DNA from: Stenogyne calaminthoides
Taxonomy: Eukaryota > Streptophyta > Magnoliopsida > Lamiales > Lamiaceae
Reading direction: 5' to 3'
NCBI GenBank assembly: GCA_037126765.1
Contig: JBBCBC010000001.1
Location: 30,302,804-30,366,803, forward strand
Length of the DNA: 64,000 nt
Part shown: piece by piece, positions 1 to 10,258 of the stretch
How positions within the stretch are numbered: position 1 is the stretch's first letter
Layout: each line of letters begins with the position of its first letter
The notes under the pieces: generated by a model
The model's database searches: none
What the model was told of the DNA's origin: nothing
Seen by the model: only the letters and a program-made list of their open reading frames with translations
Translations under genes and position numbers: made by a program

Positions 1-190
1 GGCATGGGGTTCTCGACTCTTTTAGTTTTAACAGTTTTATCTTTTTGCTTTTAAAGCCACATTTTTACTTGATGAAGAATCATCTTTCTTTGTCGGCCTT
101 TTTGGATTTCTTATCAATTACAAATTCATAGGCTTTTCGATTCGAGAGAATACTTGTTGGTATGGCATTGAGCTAATGTTCTTGGTGTTT

Positions 191-763
191 TCAATCACCC
201 TTTGCATGAATATCCCATTTCTTAGAAAGACCTCTAAGAATTTTTAATGCCACTTCTCTTTGTGGATATTTCTTTCCAAGTGCATTTAGATCATTCATGA
301 TGCTAGTGAATCTGACCTCCAATTTGTCTATTGATTCACCATCATCCATTTCAAAACTGCCAAACTTTCCAATTGCCACTGAAAGTTTGTTTTCTTTTAT
401 ATGATCTGTGCCTTGGCACATAACAGCTAGTGTATCCCATATCTCTTTAGCAGTATTACAGTGAGAGATCATTCCCATCACACCATCATCAATTGTACTA
501 TATAGTGTGTCTTTTGCCATGTAGTCTAGATTGACTAACTTCCTCTCCTCAGGAGTTAGTTGGTCATCAGACTTAGGAAATTCTTCTCTAGGGTCAATTC
601 TCTCCTCTTCTCGTAATTAAGGATTCACCACAAGAATTTGAATGGTCCTTGAGAGACCACTCTCCACATACGCTCATGTTTTGAATACAGATGGGCCTGC
701 ATTCTCAATCTCCATAGATCATAGTTCTCTACTGAAAACATGGGAAGTTTTTTAGAAGACATT
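191..763 (-). pseudogene. Ty1/copia gag (UBN2-type), broken
   Basis: Gag forms the particle that packages retrotransposon RNA. The 109-aa stretch at 520-191 has the look of the plant copia gag (UBN2) family: KEIWDTLAVMCQGTD, then KLEVRFTSIMNDLNALGK, then LKILRGLSKKWD. An upstream ATG near 763 (minus strand) opens the expected N-terminus (SVENYDLWRLRMQAHL), but this frame stops near 622, so the gene needs at least one frame change. It also stops at 191, and 1-190 holds only a lysine-rich tail without a clear reading frame. It lies directly downstream, on the minus strand, of the primer-binding site and LTR at 873-2828, as a 5' gag should. The rest of the element is outside the window to the left. 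Confidence 0.8.
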
Positions 764-872
764 TTTCTGATCTTTTAAAAAAGAAACGAATTTCAGCAAA
801 TAAGATCAGTTCAGATAGACCACAAGTATTTTTGAAAATAAAACTTTGGTCAACACAAAGAGGGTCAAGTTG

Positions 873-891
873 AACCACTGCTCTGATACCA
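873..891 (-). other. primer-binding site of element 1
   Basis: On the minus strand the bases next to the LTR read TGGTATCAGAGCAGTGG, complementary to the 3' end of plant initiator tRNA-Met, the usual copia primer. It lies two bases from the LTR edge at 894. This fixes the element as minus-strand and the LTR at 894-2828 as its 5' LTR. Confidence 0.9.
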
Positions 892-893
892 CT

Positions 894-2828
894 TGTTGGT
901 CCCGGTGAGAACGAGTCTTACACGTGTATGGGGGGGGAATACACATGTTCAGTGATTTTAAAACTTTTTTTTTCTTCTTGAGGTCACTTGGGTGAAAAAA
1001 TCACGAAGATTAGGTTACGAGAAGCACGATTGCTCTGAGTCAAAGTCTCATCGAGACAATGATCCCGAACTTTTTTCGGATACCCTCGAGATAATCCCAA
1101 CCGAGTCACGAGTGTCGAGAGATCCCGAGTTGCTTGGATCAGATAACTAACTTCTTGAATCCTCGGATGAGAGTTCGGTTTGGTAACTATCTCTGTCTAG
1201 CTACTTTCGGTTGTCTTGAATGGTTGGCCCTTAGATTATACTCGTTATAAGCTTTCTTTGAAAAAAATCTTCCCCTTATGAAATAGTGATTAGGCCGTGA
1301 ATTACTTATGCAACTTTCAGTGGATTGATTCCAACTGAATATCAATGAAAAGTATGCTTTCAAAATCAAGTTAATGCAACAATTAAGCACAGATAAGGAA
1401 AGCGATAAAGAACACAGCAGTTATAGTGGTTCAGAGACTCAAGCTCCTACATCCACTCTCCCTGACTCTTCAGAGAAATTCACTATCAAACTGAGCTTTC
1501 TGACTACCTCGTAGTTTACTTACTCAACTTCGCCCTGAGTTTTTCTGACTACTCCACGTAGTTTACTTACTCAACCCGACCTTGAGTTTTCTGACTACCT
1601 CCGTAGTTTACTTACTCAATCACACACAAGCTTTCAGACTACCCCTGTAGCTTACTAACTTCTTCTCTAGAGTTTTCTGACTACTCCGCGTAGTTTACTA
1701 ACTCTTTACAACTCTACTTACCAACAAACACACACCAACTACCTTCTCAAGGGTTTGGGGTTTCTTGGTTGGTTTCCAACTAGAATGAGATATCCTTTAC
1801 AATAAAGCACAATGCAAAGGGTTAGGATATCTCGACTAAGCTTTTGGATAAAACTTATCACTCTAGGCTTAGTAAATTGAGCTCTCTTCAATATAAAAGC
1901 ACTTGGGAAATTCAAGGTGTTTCGAGTGCTTTAACTTTCGCAAGAATAAGTTTGAGCTCTTGTTGCGTATAAATTTCCCGTAACCTTACTATGTAGAGGG
2001 TCACCAGTATTTATAGCCATACACCAAGGTCACTCTTGAAAACTATCCGTTGGAGAGATAGCTTCGTGAGTTCCCTCTTATGGTGTGTGAGAAACGGCTA
2101 TATTTAGAGTTTGAAACTCCCTAACACGTTTTAGGCAATAGCCTTTCATGTAGCCGGTCTTCACTTTTTTTGCGATCTGGAACTTTCGTACATCGACATC
2201 TTTTTTTTTTGACTTGTCCTTTGTCATTGTCAGTATGGTATAGTGTCATCTTCCTCTTTTTGACTTTTGTCTTCAGTTAAGGGTAGACACCTTTAACGGC
2301 TCTTTTGATCACAAACTCTGAGTTTGATATAACCTTAACAATACTTCTGACTTAGTTCCTTTTGTCTGCATTTGAATGTCTTGGCAATATCTAACTTTTT
2401 AAGGCATCGCGTTTCTCTCGATGTTGCATCCTTGGATAGATATATTGGTGTCTTGGAACATTCAGTTCATCTTGAGCATTGATATATTCTTGAGTCTTGA
2501 TAATTCTTGTGCTCTTAGTTTTCTTGATCTTCAGATACTTTCGTCTTGATCTTGCATCTTGAGTCTTACGAGTCTTTAGATTTATCTTGTTGTCTTTTCT
2601 TGAGTCTTCATCTTTGAAGTCTTGATCTCTCTCAGTTTCATACTGAGTCTTCAGAGACTATTCTGAAACTATATCTGCTGACTTATACATTTTGCAGATA
2701 ACATCCTGAATACACTAAAACTGAATCCTGACTCAACTATCAAGATCATTACTGAACATGTCATACTCAGGGGTTTTGGGATCTTAATCAAAATCATATA
2801 ATCTTTTATTTAAATTCATCTCCCAACA
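894..2828 (-). repeat. 5' LTR of copia element 1 (Sirevirus-like)
   Basis: A 1935-bp LTR bounded by TG...CA (plus strand TGTTGGTCCC ... CTCCCAACA). The same LTR recurs at 53994-55969 in the same orientation, so elements 1 and C belong to one family. On the minus strand a TATA box (TATAAATA, complement of 2008-2015) lies about 800 bases from the upstream edge, marking the likely U3/R boundary. The strand downstream of it holds an array of about 50-bp repeats. Relative to the second copy many CAG or CTG positions are altered. The other LTR of element 1 is off the window, so no target duplication can be checked. Confidence 0.85.
1495..1715. repeat. tandem repeats inside LTR of element 1
   Basis: About five degenerate 45-55-bp units, each built on CTGACTAC...CGTAGTTTAC followed by TTACTCAA or TAACTC. 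Equivalent arrays occur at 54587-54795 in the LTR of element C and, inverted, at 57500-57735 in the solo LTR, so the array belongs to the LTR family rather than to this copy. Confidence 0.8.
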
Positions 2829-4329
2829 GTGTTGTTGTGCAGAGCGCAGTGTGCAGTGCATAGTGGAAATTGCAAGTGAAGTTGCAGCCAAGTGTTGTGT
2901 ATGTCTATGTAAATGTGTATATATAGGCCATAGGGGCTTCATGAGTTTGTTACTAATAATCTGTATATTTTCCTACACAAAATTGTGCATCTTCAACGCT
3001 TTTGCATCCTCTAATGATAAAGGGAAGGTTTAAGGATGATGATTATTGATTAATGAGATTAGGAAGATAATGAGGGATTAGTTCTATAATGATCCATAAT
3101 TTGGATGTGATTATGTTATGGGCTTTGCAGATTGCTTTTTATATGGAGTTACTTGATGTTTTCTAGTTTTGGCAATATATTAACTGCACAGTTTTGACTT
3201 TCTGTTTGTTACTCATCTAGATATACATGTGATGTTATTGTTGTTTACTTGAAGGAGCAAATTAGGAACAGGGGCGCACTTCTTGATGTGAAGTATAGTG
3301 ACTGCCTTAAAGAGTAAATAGGTAACATTTTCTGCGCGTATGTTTTGTTTGAAGCATATACATGACTCTCTTAATGTAGTAATAGAAGATTTGGTAGGCA
3401 ATACTATATGGCCTGATATATGTGCTTTTGTTCTTACTGAAATAAATCTTTTATTTTCATTAAATCTTGAGATGATGTTTAGTTAGCGGATTGGATATCT
3501 GTAAAAATCAACAAATATGGAGTTATGAAATATCTGTTATTCAGCTCTTGTTTATATGGTGTCTGATGTTTCTGGATAATATTTAGTGAGATTACTGTAT
3601 GCCATCATGAACTAAAATAGTGAAGTTTAGAGAGGAGCAGAACTCGTGTATGCCATCATCGCAGGTTTTGCATGATTTAAAAAACCAGCAGAGGGAAAAT
3701 TATGAATTTTCCTCAGGCTGTATCTTAACTAATTTTTCGTTTTTCATTATATAACCCCCAAATCCACACCATATATTAATAGCTAATGTAGAACATTTTG
3801 GGTGAGATTGTTTTTTTTTTTTTAATCTGATTGCAATTTATGTGTCGATGAACAATTGACGAGGGGAGTGTTTATTAGGGATGGTAATTAGGGAAGTCAG
3901 AGCAATAGTTCTAGAAAGTTCAGGAGATCTTTTTCCGGGCTGTAGGGGTACTTAAGTTCCTTTAAGGTTAGTATCAGAAAAAGTAATCCGCATCACTTCC
4001 TTATCAACTTTATACAAATGACGTGATGAACTCAAATCATAATTTAATATTGTAGGGCTGTCTTTTGGGAATGGGTGTCATATTTGTCAAAATAACTTAT
4101 GGAAAAATGGACTTGAGTTTGCACGTTGCACCTAATTTACCAACAAATACTGTTATGTTAAACAATTGGTGTTGTTCAGTCAATTTCATCACCTCTAAAT
4201 AGATGAAGAGCCCTTAGTGATGAAGTACATATATTTTTTGGAATATTTTATAACGAATCATTGATTACCATTAATTTAGCTAAACATAATTTCTTTATTT
4301 TTTTCAGTTCGATTACATCTACAGTGATA
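2829..4329. other. non-coding flank, no gene seen
   Basis: AT-rich sequence between the LTR of element 1 and the CACTA fragment. It has only short chance ORFs, no TATA-plus-ORF arrangement and no recognisable repeat ends. It is probably internal sequence of the CACTA element whose coding fragment starts at 4330, but no CACTA terminus was found here. Confidence 0.5.
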
Positions 4330-4488
4330 ATGGAGATACCAGAGCATCGTCGTTGGATGTATATTAGAAAAGATCAAAATAGATTATTGCGGGAATTTGT
4401 ATTAGGGGTGGAGGAATTTATTTCAGCTGCAATGGAGCTTAATGTCTATAAACAAGAAGGAAGATTTAGATGCCCATGCTCCAAATGT
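4330..4488 (+). pseudogene. CACTA transposase-associated domain, 5' half
   Basis: From the ATG at 4330 the translation gives EIPEHRRWMYIRKD, LREFVLGVEEFISAA and RFRCPCSKCK. This is the layout of the plant Transpos_assoc domain (W-M-Y-x-R ... GV-x-x-F ... CPC-x-x-C) found in En/Spm (CACTA) transposon proteins. The reading breaks exactly where the LTR of element A begins. It resumes after A at 27093 with residues of the same domain (PDLVRQHLY). A stop codon (TAG) a few codons into the second half shows the CACTA gene was or became non-functional. The 92-aa ORF that runs on into the LTR is a chance extension. Confidence 0.8.
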
Positions 4489-4493
4489 AAGTG
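4489..4493. repeat. target-site duplication AAGTG (left copy)
   Basis: Five bases immediately before the 5' LTR of element A. The same AAGTG follows its 3' LTR at 27088-27092. Five bases is the copia duplication length, so both LTR edges are correct and the element is structurally complete. Confidence 0.93.
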
Positions 4494-6072
4494 TGTTGGG
4501 AAATTTAGAGTTTTGATGAAAGTTCCAAAACACATGTAATAGGACCAGTCAGACCTGTTAGCTGACTGATGTTTTTAAATACCAGTTATAAGATGACCAG
4601 TTGATACTTATTGTATAGAACAACTGATGCATAAGATAGGTCACATATTGAGGGAGAACTCAATATGTATATGTCAGATCTAAAGACCAGCTGAGAACAA
4701 AAGACCAGCTGAAGTCAGAAGGCCAGAAGGCAAGGGAAAGACAGAAGATCAGACGATCTGATAACTCAGATGATCAGAGTGAAATCATGAAGCTCAAATT
4801 CAAAAGACCTGAAGATTAGGTGACTACCAGAAGATCAGACCAGAAGACCTACATCAGCCGAGTCTGCTAGTTGAGCTAAGACAACTGGCACCAGAAGACT
4901 CTATCAGGTAGACTGATCAGTTGTAACTGATCAGGTCAGCTCACACCAGGTGGTAACTGATGTTTCACCAAGTCATTCGTTGTTGATCTGAACAAGAAGA
5001 ATGTCAACTTTAGTTGGTAGAACAAACACTGAAAAGTGTTTTTGTTAACCAATAAGAACAAGATACGTATGAACGGAGCCGACAATACGGGATTTGGTGC
5101 TGCTTGGTCAAACGGCTATAAAAGACAACTATCCATGCTTTCGGCCATGCCGTCCCTGAAGCACATCACATCAAATCCTACATATCTACCAAATATAGCC
5201 AGAAATTCAAATTGCTCTCCAACGGCTCTTTGATTTCGGGGTCTATACATATGGGATTACTCTTCAGAGTAAAAAGGACAGAAATTATCAAGAAGCTCAT
5301 ACTATAGCCAAATTTCTGCACGAAGAACACAACCTTGAAGATTATTTTTCTAAGTGTTCATCCTATAGTTCTTAGCACATAAATCTTATCCTCTAGTTGT
5401 TAGGCTACTTAAATACTAGGATAGATATCAAAGTTGGAACAAACAACAAATCTAACCCAAAACCCAAAGTTAGGTTAAGCTTGTTTAGCAAGATTTCAGA
5501 CTAGGGTTTCTAGTTCTGATTTCTGGGATCGGTTGAGTGAGAGCTCTATAAATATCTGTTGGTGTGATGTGTTGGACTAACACAATAATCTAAGTCCAGT
5601 TGGTTAAGTTGGTGCCCCTTGTGATAGGGAAGAGTGGACGTAGGACTGGTTGTCCGAACCACTATAAATCTTGTGTGCATTTACCTGATTGATTAACTGC
5701 TTCACACTATTGCACACAACTTAATTAAATCTGCATACATATTCTGAGTTAGGATTAGCGAGCACCAAGCTACTGATCTGATCGGATTGACTCCATAGTC
5801 ATCTGATTGAAAACAGCTTCGAAATCTAATTTGTTATAAATTGTTTTTTCACACGGGTATAAACTAGCTTCCGCACAATCAGTTAAACTGATAGATACCG
5901 AACTGATCTGCCCTCAGGCGATCAGTAAGTTGGATATCAGTCCAAACTGATTCACTTGCACTCTGATCAGGCAAACTGCAATCACACCTGATCTGCACGA
6001 AAAAAAATTCAGAAGTCTATTCACCCCTCCCCTCTAGACTTTTGCCCTCATGAAACCCGTTCGGGACCTACA
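4494..6072 (+). repeat. 5' LTR of element A
   Basis: 1579 bp, TGTTGGGAAA ... GGACCTACA. It pairs with 25506-27087 and differs only by scattered substitutions and small indels. Candidate TATA boxes are CTATAAAAG near 5115 and CTATAAATA at 5546-5554. A segment at 5627-5667 (gagtggacgtagga ... ccgaaccactata) is shared with the otherwise different LTRs of elements 1, C and the solo LTR at 56626-57983, so it may be a constrained LTR module. Confidence 0.93.
5547..5554 (+). promoter_or_regulatory. TATA box in 5' LTR of element A
   Basis: TATAAATA preceded by GAGCTC, conserved at 26562-26569 in the 3' LTR. It is a plausible promoter for the genomic transcript. A second candidate, GGTCTATACATATGG near 5240, reads CTATAAATA in the 3' LTR. 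The start site cannot be fixed from sequence. Confidence 0.5.
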
Positions 6073-6074
6073 AG

Positions 6075-6092
6075 TGGTATCAGAGCAGTGGT
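6075..6092 (+). other. primer-binding site of element A
   Basis: TGGTATCAGAGCAGTGGT begins two bases after the LTR. It is complementary to the initiator tRNA-Met 3' end and identical in its core to the site of element 1. Confidence 0.93.
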
Positions 6093-6209
6093 TCTACGGA
6101 CCACTGGCTTTGAATATCATCGGTTCTTGAGGAAGAACCTTTGTGGTCACTTGAACTGATCTTGAAAAACCTTTTTCAAATCTCATTTGTTTTCAAACTC
6201 ACGATCAAC

Positions 6210-7430
6210 ATGGATAATACTTCGGGTATGTATCATGATTTGCCTAAATTTTCCATTGATGAGTATGCAGACTAGATGATATACATGAGCAACCATCTGG
6301 GATCAATAAGCAGCAAGATGATGGAAGTTCTTGAACGAGGACCCATCATCATCTATTATGACAACCCAGCTGTAGGAGGTGATCCAGACTTTCTAGTTGG
6401 AAGCCTTATCAGAAAGAGTCCTGCCCTGATGGATGCTGAAGAGAGAAAGCTGTACACTATGGATATGATAGCCATACACATAATCATGAAGACTATGGAC
6501 AAGATAACCAGAGAAAAGATAAAGTATCTCAAGACAGTCAAACAGATGTGGGATACGCTTGCTGAAATGTGTGCAGGAAATGATTTGATTAAAGATAGCA
6601 GACTGCAAGTTGAACTGGTGAAATTTGAAAAACTTAAGATGCTACCAAATGAAACCATCAATGAGCTCGATGGAAGAATCACCATGTCAGTCAAAAAGTT
6701 ACGGGAACTTGGACGAGAAATGTCAGATAAAGACATCAATTACAAGATCTTGAGATCTCTGACTAAGAAGTGGGATATGAAAGTCACTATAATAAAGGAT
6801 TGTCAAGATATTGCTAAGATGAAGCCAAGCAACCTGTTCCTGAGTCTTGAAGCTCATGAGTTCGATCTGATCGAATGAGGGCAAGAAGAAGAAGACGAGT
6901 CGCCTGCTGAAGCCACAACTGCCACATCAAAATCAGTTGCATTCAAAGCAGCCAGCAGCAACTCAAAGTCTACTGAACTTGTTGGAAATATTATAAGCCA
7001 AACTGAACAGATTGCTTTGCTAACCAGAAAACTTGAAAAATCTAACATCCAACATGGTAAGTATCGCAGATTTTACAGGGATTATCAAAACAGCAGAGGA
7101 AGAGATAGGAGGCCAGCTAACAGATCTCCAGAAAGGACCAAATCTGATGATCGTAGAGAAGATTGCAGAGAAGATAAGAAAAGAGATGATCGGTCTGATG
7201 AAAGAAGAGACAACAGATCTGAGAGAAGAAACTTAGATTACAATCAGACAGGTAAGTTACCTGACAGATTCTACAGATGAAATGACTCACCTGGCAGAAG
7301 GAGTTCCGTGGATCGTGGAGCATGTTTCAACTGTGAGAACTAGGTCATTACAACGCAGATTGCCCGAACCTGACTCCAAAAGAAAGAGAAGACAAGCGGA
7401 ACAGACGAGAACAAAGATACAGAGACAGAA
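6210..7430 (+). pseudogene. gag of element A (UBN2 domain, Arg-rich tail, damaged zinc knuckle)
   Basis: Nucleocapsid/capsid precursor. The likely start is the ATG at 6210 (MDNTSGMYHDLPKF), 135 bases after the primer site. The frame meets TAG at codon 16, where related gags have tryptophan, and then runs open from 6276 to 6878. That part has the UBN2 features KQMWDTLAEMCAGND, NELDGRITMSVKKLREL and LRSLTKKWDMKV. A TGA at 6877-6879 is followed in frame by an acidic stretch and a long Arg/Asp/Ser-rich segment (7050-7280). Near 7320 the start of a CCHC knuckle (ACFNCEN) is visible, but the frame breaks inside it. At least two stops and one frameshift make this a pseudogene as it stands. Confidence 0.85.
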
Positions 7431-7435
7431 AAGCC

Positions 7436-8061
7436 ATGGTTGCTGATACATCTGAGATCGATGATTCTTATTTGCCTTCTGAGGATTCTAGCTACTCATT
7501 AGTAGAGGACTTTTATCTGATAAGCAACGCTGATGATTTCTATCACTACAATGATCTGATGTTCTCATCTGATGAAGACATCTGTCTCATGGCTAAGGAG
7601 GAAGACCAATCTGAGGTAACCTCTAAACCTTCTGTACTTTCAGTTTCCACACCAGCTATGATTAGCACACCTGCTGGAGAGATTGACTTGCAGCTCTATT
7701 CTGAGCAATTGGTTGATGATCTCTCTAACGCAATAGAAACTTATACGATAGTGGAAGCCAAAACGATAAGCTAAGGATTGAAAATACTCAGCTTGTTAAG
7801 GAAAATGCTGTCAGTAAAGTAGCTGAACTAAAATCAGCTGAAGATGTTCAGAAGATAACTGAAGAACTGAAAGTTCTGAAAGATAATTCTTCTGATCAGG
7901 AGAAGCAGATTAAGGAACAACTAGCTATCAATAAACAACAAGCTGATGATTTTAAAATCTTACAAGCTAAGTTTGATGAACTCTTCCGACTACATGAGAG
8001 TCTGAAATTTACTGAGGATAGTTTACGTGAAAATACGTGTGTTTTTCACGAAATCTTCTAA
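7436..8061 (+). pseudogene. gag C-terminal region with coiled coil, element A
   Basis: 7436-7774 encodes an acidic, Ser-rich stretch (VADTSEIDDSYLPSEDSS...). After a frameshift near 7755 a frame with no ATG runs to the stop at 8061. It reads as a strong coiled coil: NDKLRIENTQLVKENAV, ELKSAEDVQKITEELKVL, KQIKEQLAINKQQADDF, with leucines and isoleucines spaced as in heptads. Sirevirus gag proteins are known to have a coiled coil after the zinc knuckle, so this supports the lineage call. The region is missed by ATG-based ORF finding. Confidence 0.75.
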
Positions 8062-8797
8062 AACCGCTTAGGATATGAACAACTATTTTCGTACGACAAC
8101 TAATAAGAAGGGTATTGGGTATGAAAACCCTTCTACTTCCTCAAAAGCTCCGTCTGATTCACTTCAAAAAGGTGTAATCAAAAGAGTTTCTGATATAGAT
8201 ACACAAAAAGAAAAATATGTATCTGATAAGAGAAAGAGACTCAAAAGACAAGTGCCCAATCGAAAAGGGAACAAAAATGGACCCCAATCGATTAAGCATC
8301 ACCGAGAATCAACAAGAACCCCGGTTCTTCCGAAGAGACCTCAACTTTGATCGATGAGATTAGGTATCGAAAAAGACAACATGTCAAAGGAAATCTAATC
8401 AAAACCTAATCGGGCAATCGCCTAACAACAAGCAAGCTAAAGGTAAATCTGCTAAGACCATTTATGCCAAAAAGATATGAATCTTTTAATGGTAGCGAAA
8501 TCGTACCTACCCTTATAATCGAAAACCTAGGGTCACTTTTTTGAGCCCCACCGGGTTAAAAAGAAGACAAACAAAGAAAGAAAAAAATCCCAAGTCTTCG
8601 ATTCACTCAAGGCTCGCACAAATAATCATCTTGATCGAATGCATATGAAGAGATGTATGATTATGTAGATGTTTATGGGAGAAAAATCGACCTTCTAATC
8701 TATCCGACATAATAGAAGTGCCCTGCTTGTATGGATCCCTAAAACCAACTCTAACCCCACAGACCCAATCCTAAAGGGGTACCTAAAAACTGATTTA
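8062..8797 (+). other. gag-protease spacer, corrupted patch
   Basis: 8075-8350 is open (91 aa, Lys/Arg-rich) but resembles nothing recognisable. From about 8340 the sequence has no open frame, is unusually rich in TCG and lacks CAG/CTG where sequences of this kind would have them (for example CTTCGATTC, GATCGAATG, GGCTCGCAC). The part just before the protease (8730-8800) regains coding look (WVPKT-type reading in a shifted frame). This is one of the CAG-to-CG patches described in the findings. Confidence 0.5.
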
Positions 8798-9000
8798 ATT
8801 ACGAGGTTCGTGGGTTTGGCCAACAAAGGAGGTGTACAAGCAACTATCTGGTACATCGATAGTGGATGCTCAAGGCACATGACTGGAAGCAAACATCTCC
8901 TTAGCTCTTACACAGAACAAAAAGGCCCGGGTGTACTCTTTGGTGATGATAACTTTGGTTTTACCGGAGGATTCGAAACCTTAGAGAATGATGATGTCTG
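8798..9000 (+). pseudogene. aspartic protease of element A
   Basis: The retropepsin that cuts the polyprotein. The active-site segment WYIDSGCSRHMTG is clear (8848-8886), with the D-S-G triad typical of copia, followed by KHLLSSYTEQKGPGVLFGDD. The frame opens near 8798 without a reliable start, as expected inside a polyprotein, and stops at 8999-9001. The protease is therefore separated from the integrase by a stop. Confidence 0.8.
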
Positions 9001-9135
9001 AGGATTCTTTGAGTCTCGTATGTCGAAGGTTTAAAGCATAATCTGTTATCAGTTTCACAATTCTGCGACAACGAATTCAGTGTTGAGTTCTCGATTGATC
9101 AGTGTACTATCAAGAATCGAGCTACTCAACAGATC

Positions 9136-10258
9136 TTGTTAACTGGTTCAAGAAAAGGTACGATTTATACAGCAGATTGGAACAGTTGTCCAAGAAATGC
9201 ATGCCTGATTGTTAAGAGTTCAAAAAGTAGCAGTTGGCTCTGGCACAAAATAATGAGTCACCTGAACTTTAAAACTCTTAACAAGATATCAAGGATGTCT
9301 TTGGTTGAGGGTCTTCAGAATGAGGTATTCTCTAAGGATCAGACATGTGTCGCATGTCAGAAGGGAAAACAGGTTAAAGCCTCATTCAAGGAATCCTCGA
9401 CCAAAGATCCAAAGCAGATATTATTGCAACTGCTCCATATGGACTTATTTGGACCAGTTACACCAGTCAGTCTCAGCGGACGCAAATACACTCTGGTAAT
9501 CGTGGATGATTATTTCAAGTTTACATGGGTTGTATTCTTGTATAAGAAGATTGAGACAACAACAAAGATACCCGAGCTGCTCAAGAAATTACAGAATGAG
9601 AAGGGTGTCAGTATAGTGAAAATCAGATCAGATAAAGGTACAGAATTTCTGAATTCTTTTATTACTGATTTTTTCACTAAGTTTGGTATACAACATGAGA
9701 CATCAGCTGCTAGAACGCCACAACAGAATGGTGTAGCAAGACGGAGAAACAGAACACTCAAAGAAGCTGCTCGCACTATGTTAGCTGAACATGCAACACC
9801 AAACCGTTTCTGGGAAGAAGCCATCAATACTGCATGCCACACTCAGAACAGATGCTCTCTGACTAAGGCTCACTACAAAACACCCTATGAACTGTGGAAG
9901 GGCAGAAAATCTCGTGTTTTTACTTCCATATCTTTGGGTGCAAGTGTTTCATACACAACAATGGGAAGAGTTAGTTGAAGACTTTTGAGGTCAAGTCAGA
10001 TGAGGGTATATTCTTAGGATATTCCTCATCCAGTAAGGCCTTCAGAGTTTACAACAGGCGAACCCTAGTTGTGGAAGAAACACCTCATGTGGTCTTTGAT
10101 GAGACATCTTCTGAACAAGAGAAAGCTGCCTCAGAACAAGCAGTACCAGATCAACCGGTACCTGATGCACAAAAAATGGATCAGCTAAGTATCAAGGAAA
10201 AAGGATCAGAACACGTAACAGTGTATATTCCAGAACTTGATCTTGCTGATCTTACTTG
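9136..10258 (+). pseudogene. integrase of element A, 3' end truncated
   Basis: The 280-aa ORF at 9136-9978 starts with the HHCC (GAG-pre-integrase) module: LWHKIMSHLNFKTLNK, then CVACQKGK. The catalytic core follows: LHMDLFGPV (first Asp), IRSDKGTEF (second Asp) and TPQQNGVARRRNRT with the glutamate replaced by arginine (copia usually reads NGVAE). NRFWEEAINTACHTQNR closes the core. A stop at 9976 ends the frame; the C-terminal part resumes one frame over (9975-10259, KTFEVKSDEGIFLGYSSSS, then a Glu/Gln-rich linker). Coding ends at about 10258, where element B begins. The loss of the catalytic Glu suggests an inactive enzyme. Confidence 0.85.

Noticed and set aside
2851..3401. Small ORFs of about 60 aa
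   Set aside because: Length and composition as expected by chance in AT-rich DNA; no supporting signal.
6356..6739. 127-aa minus-strand ORF and neighbours
   Set aside because: Shadow of the gag frame of element A on the opposite strand.
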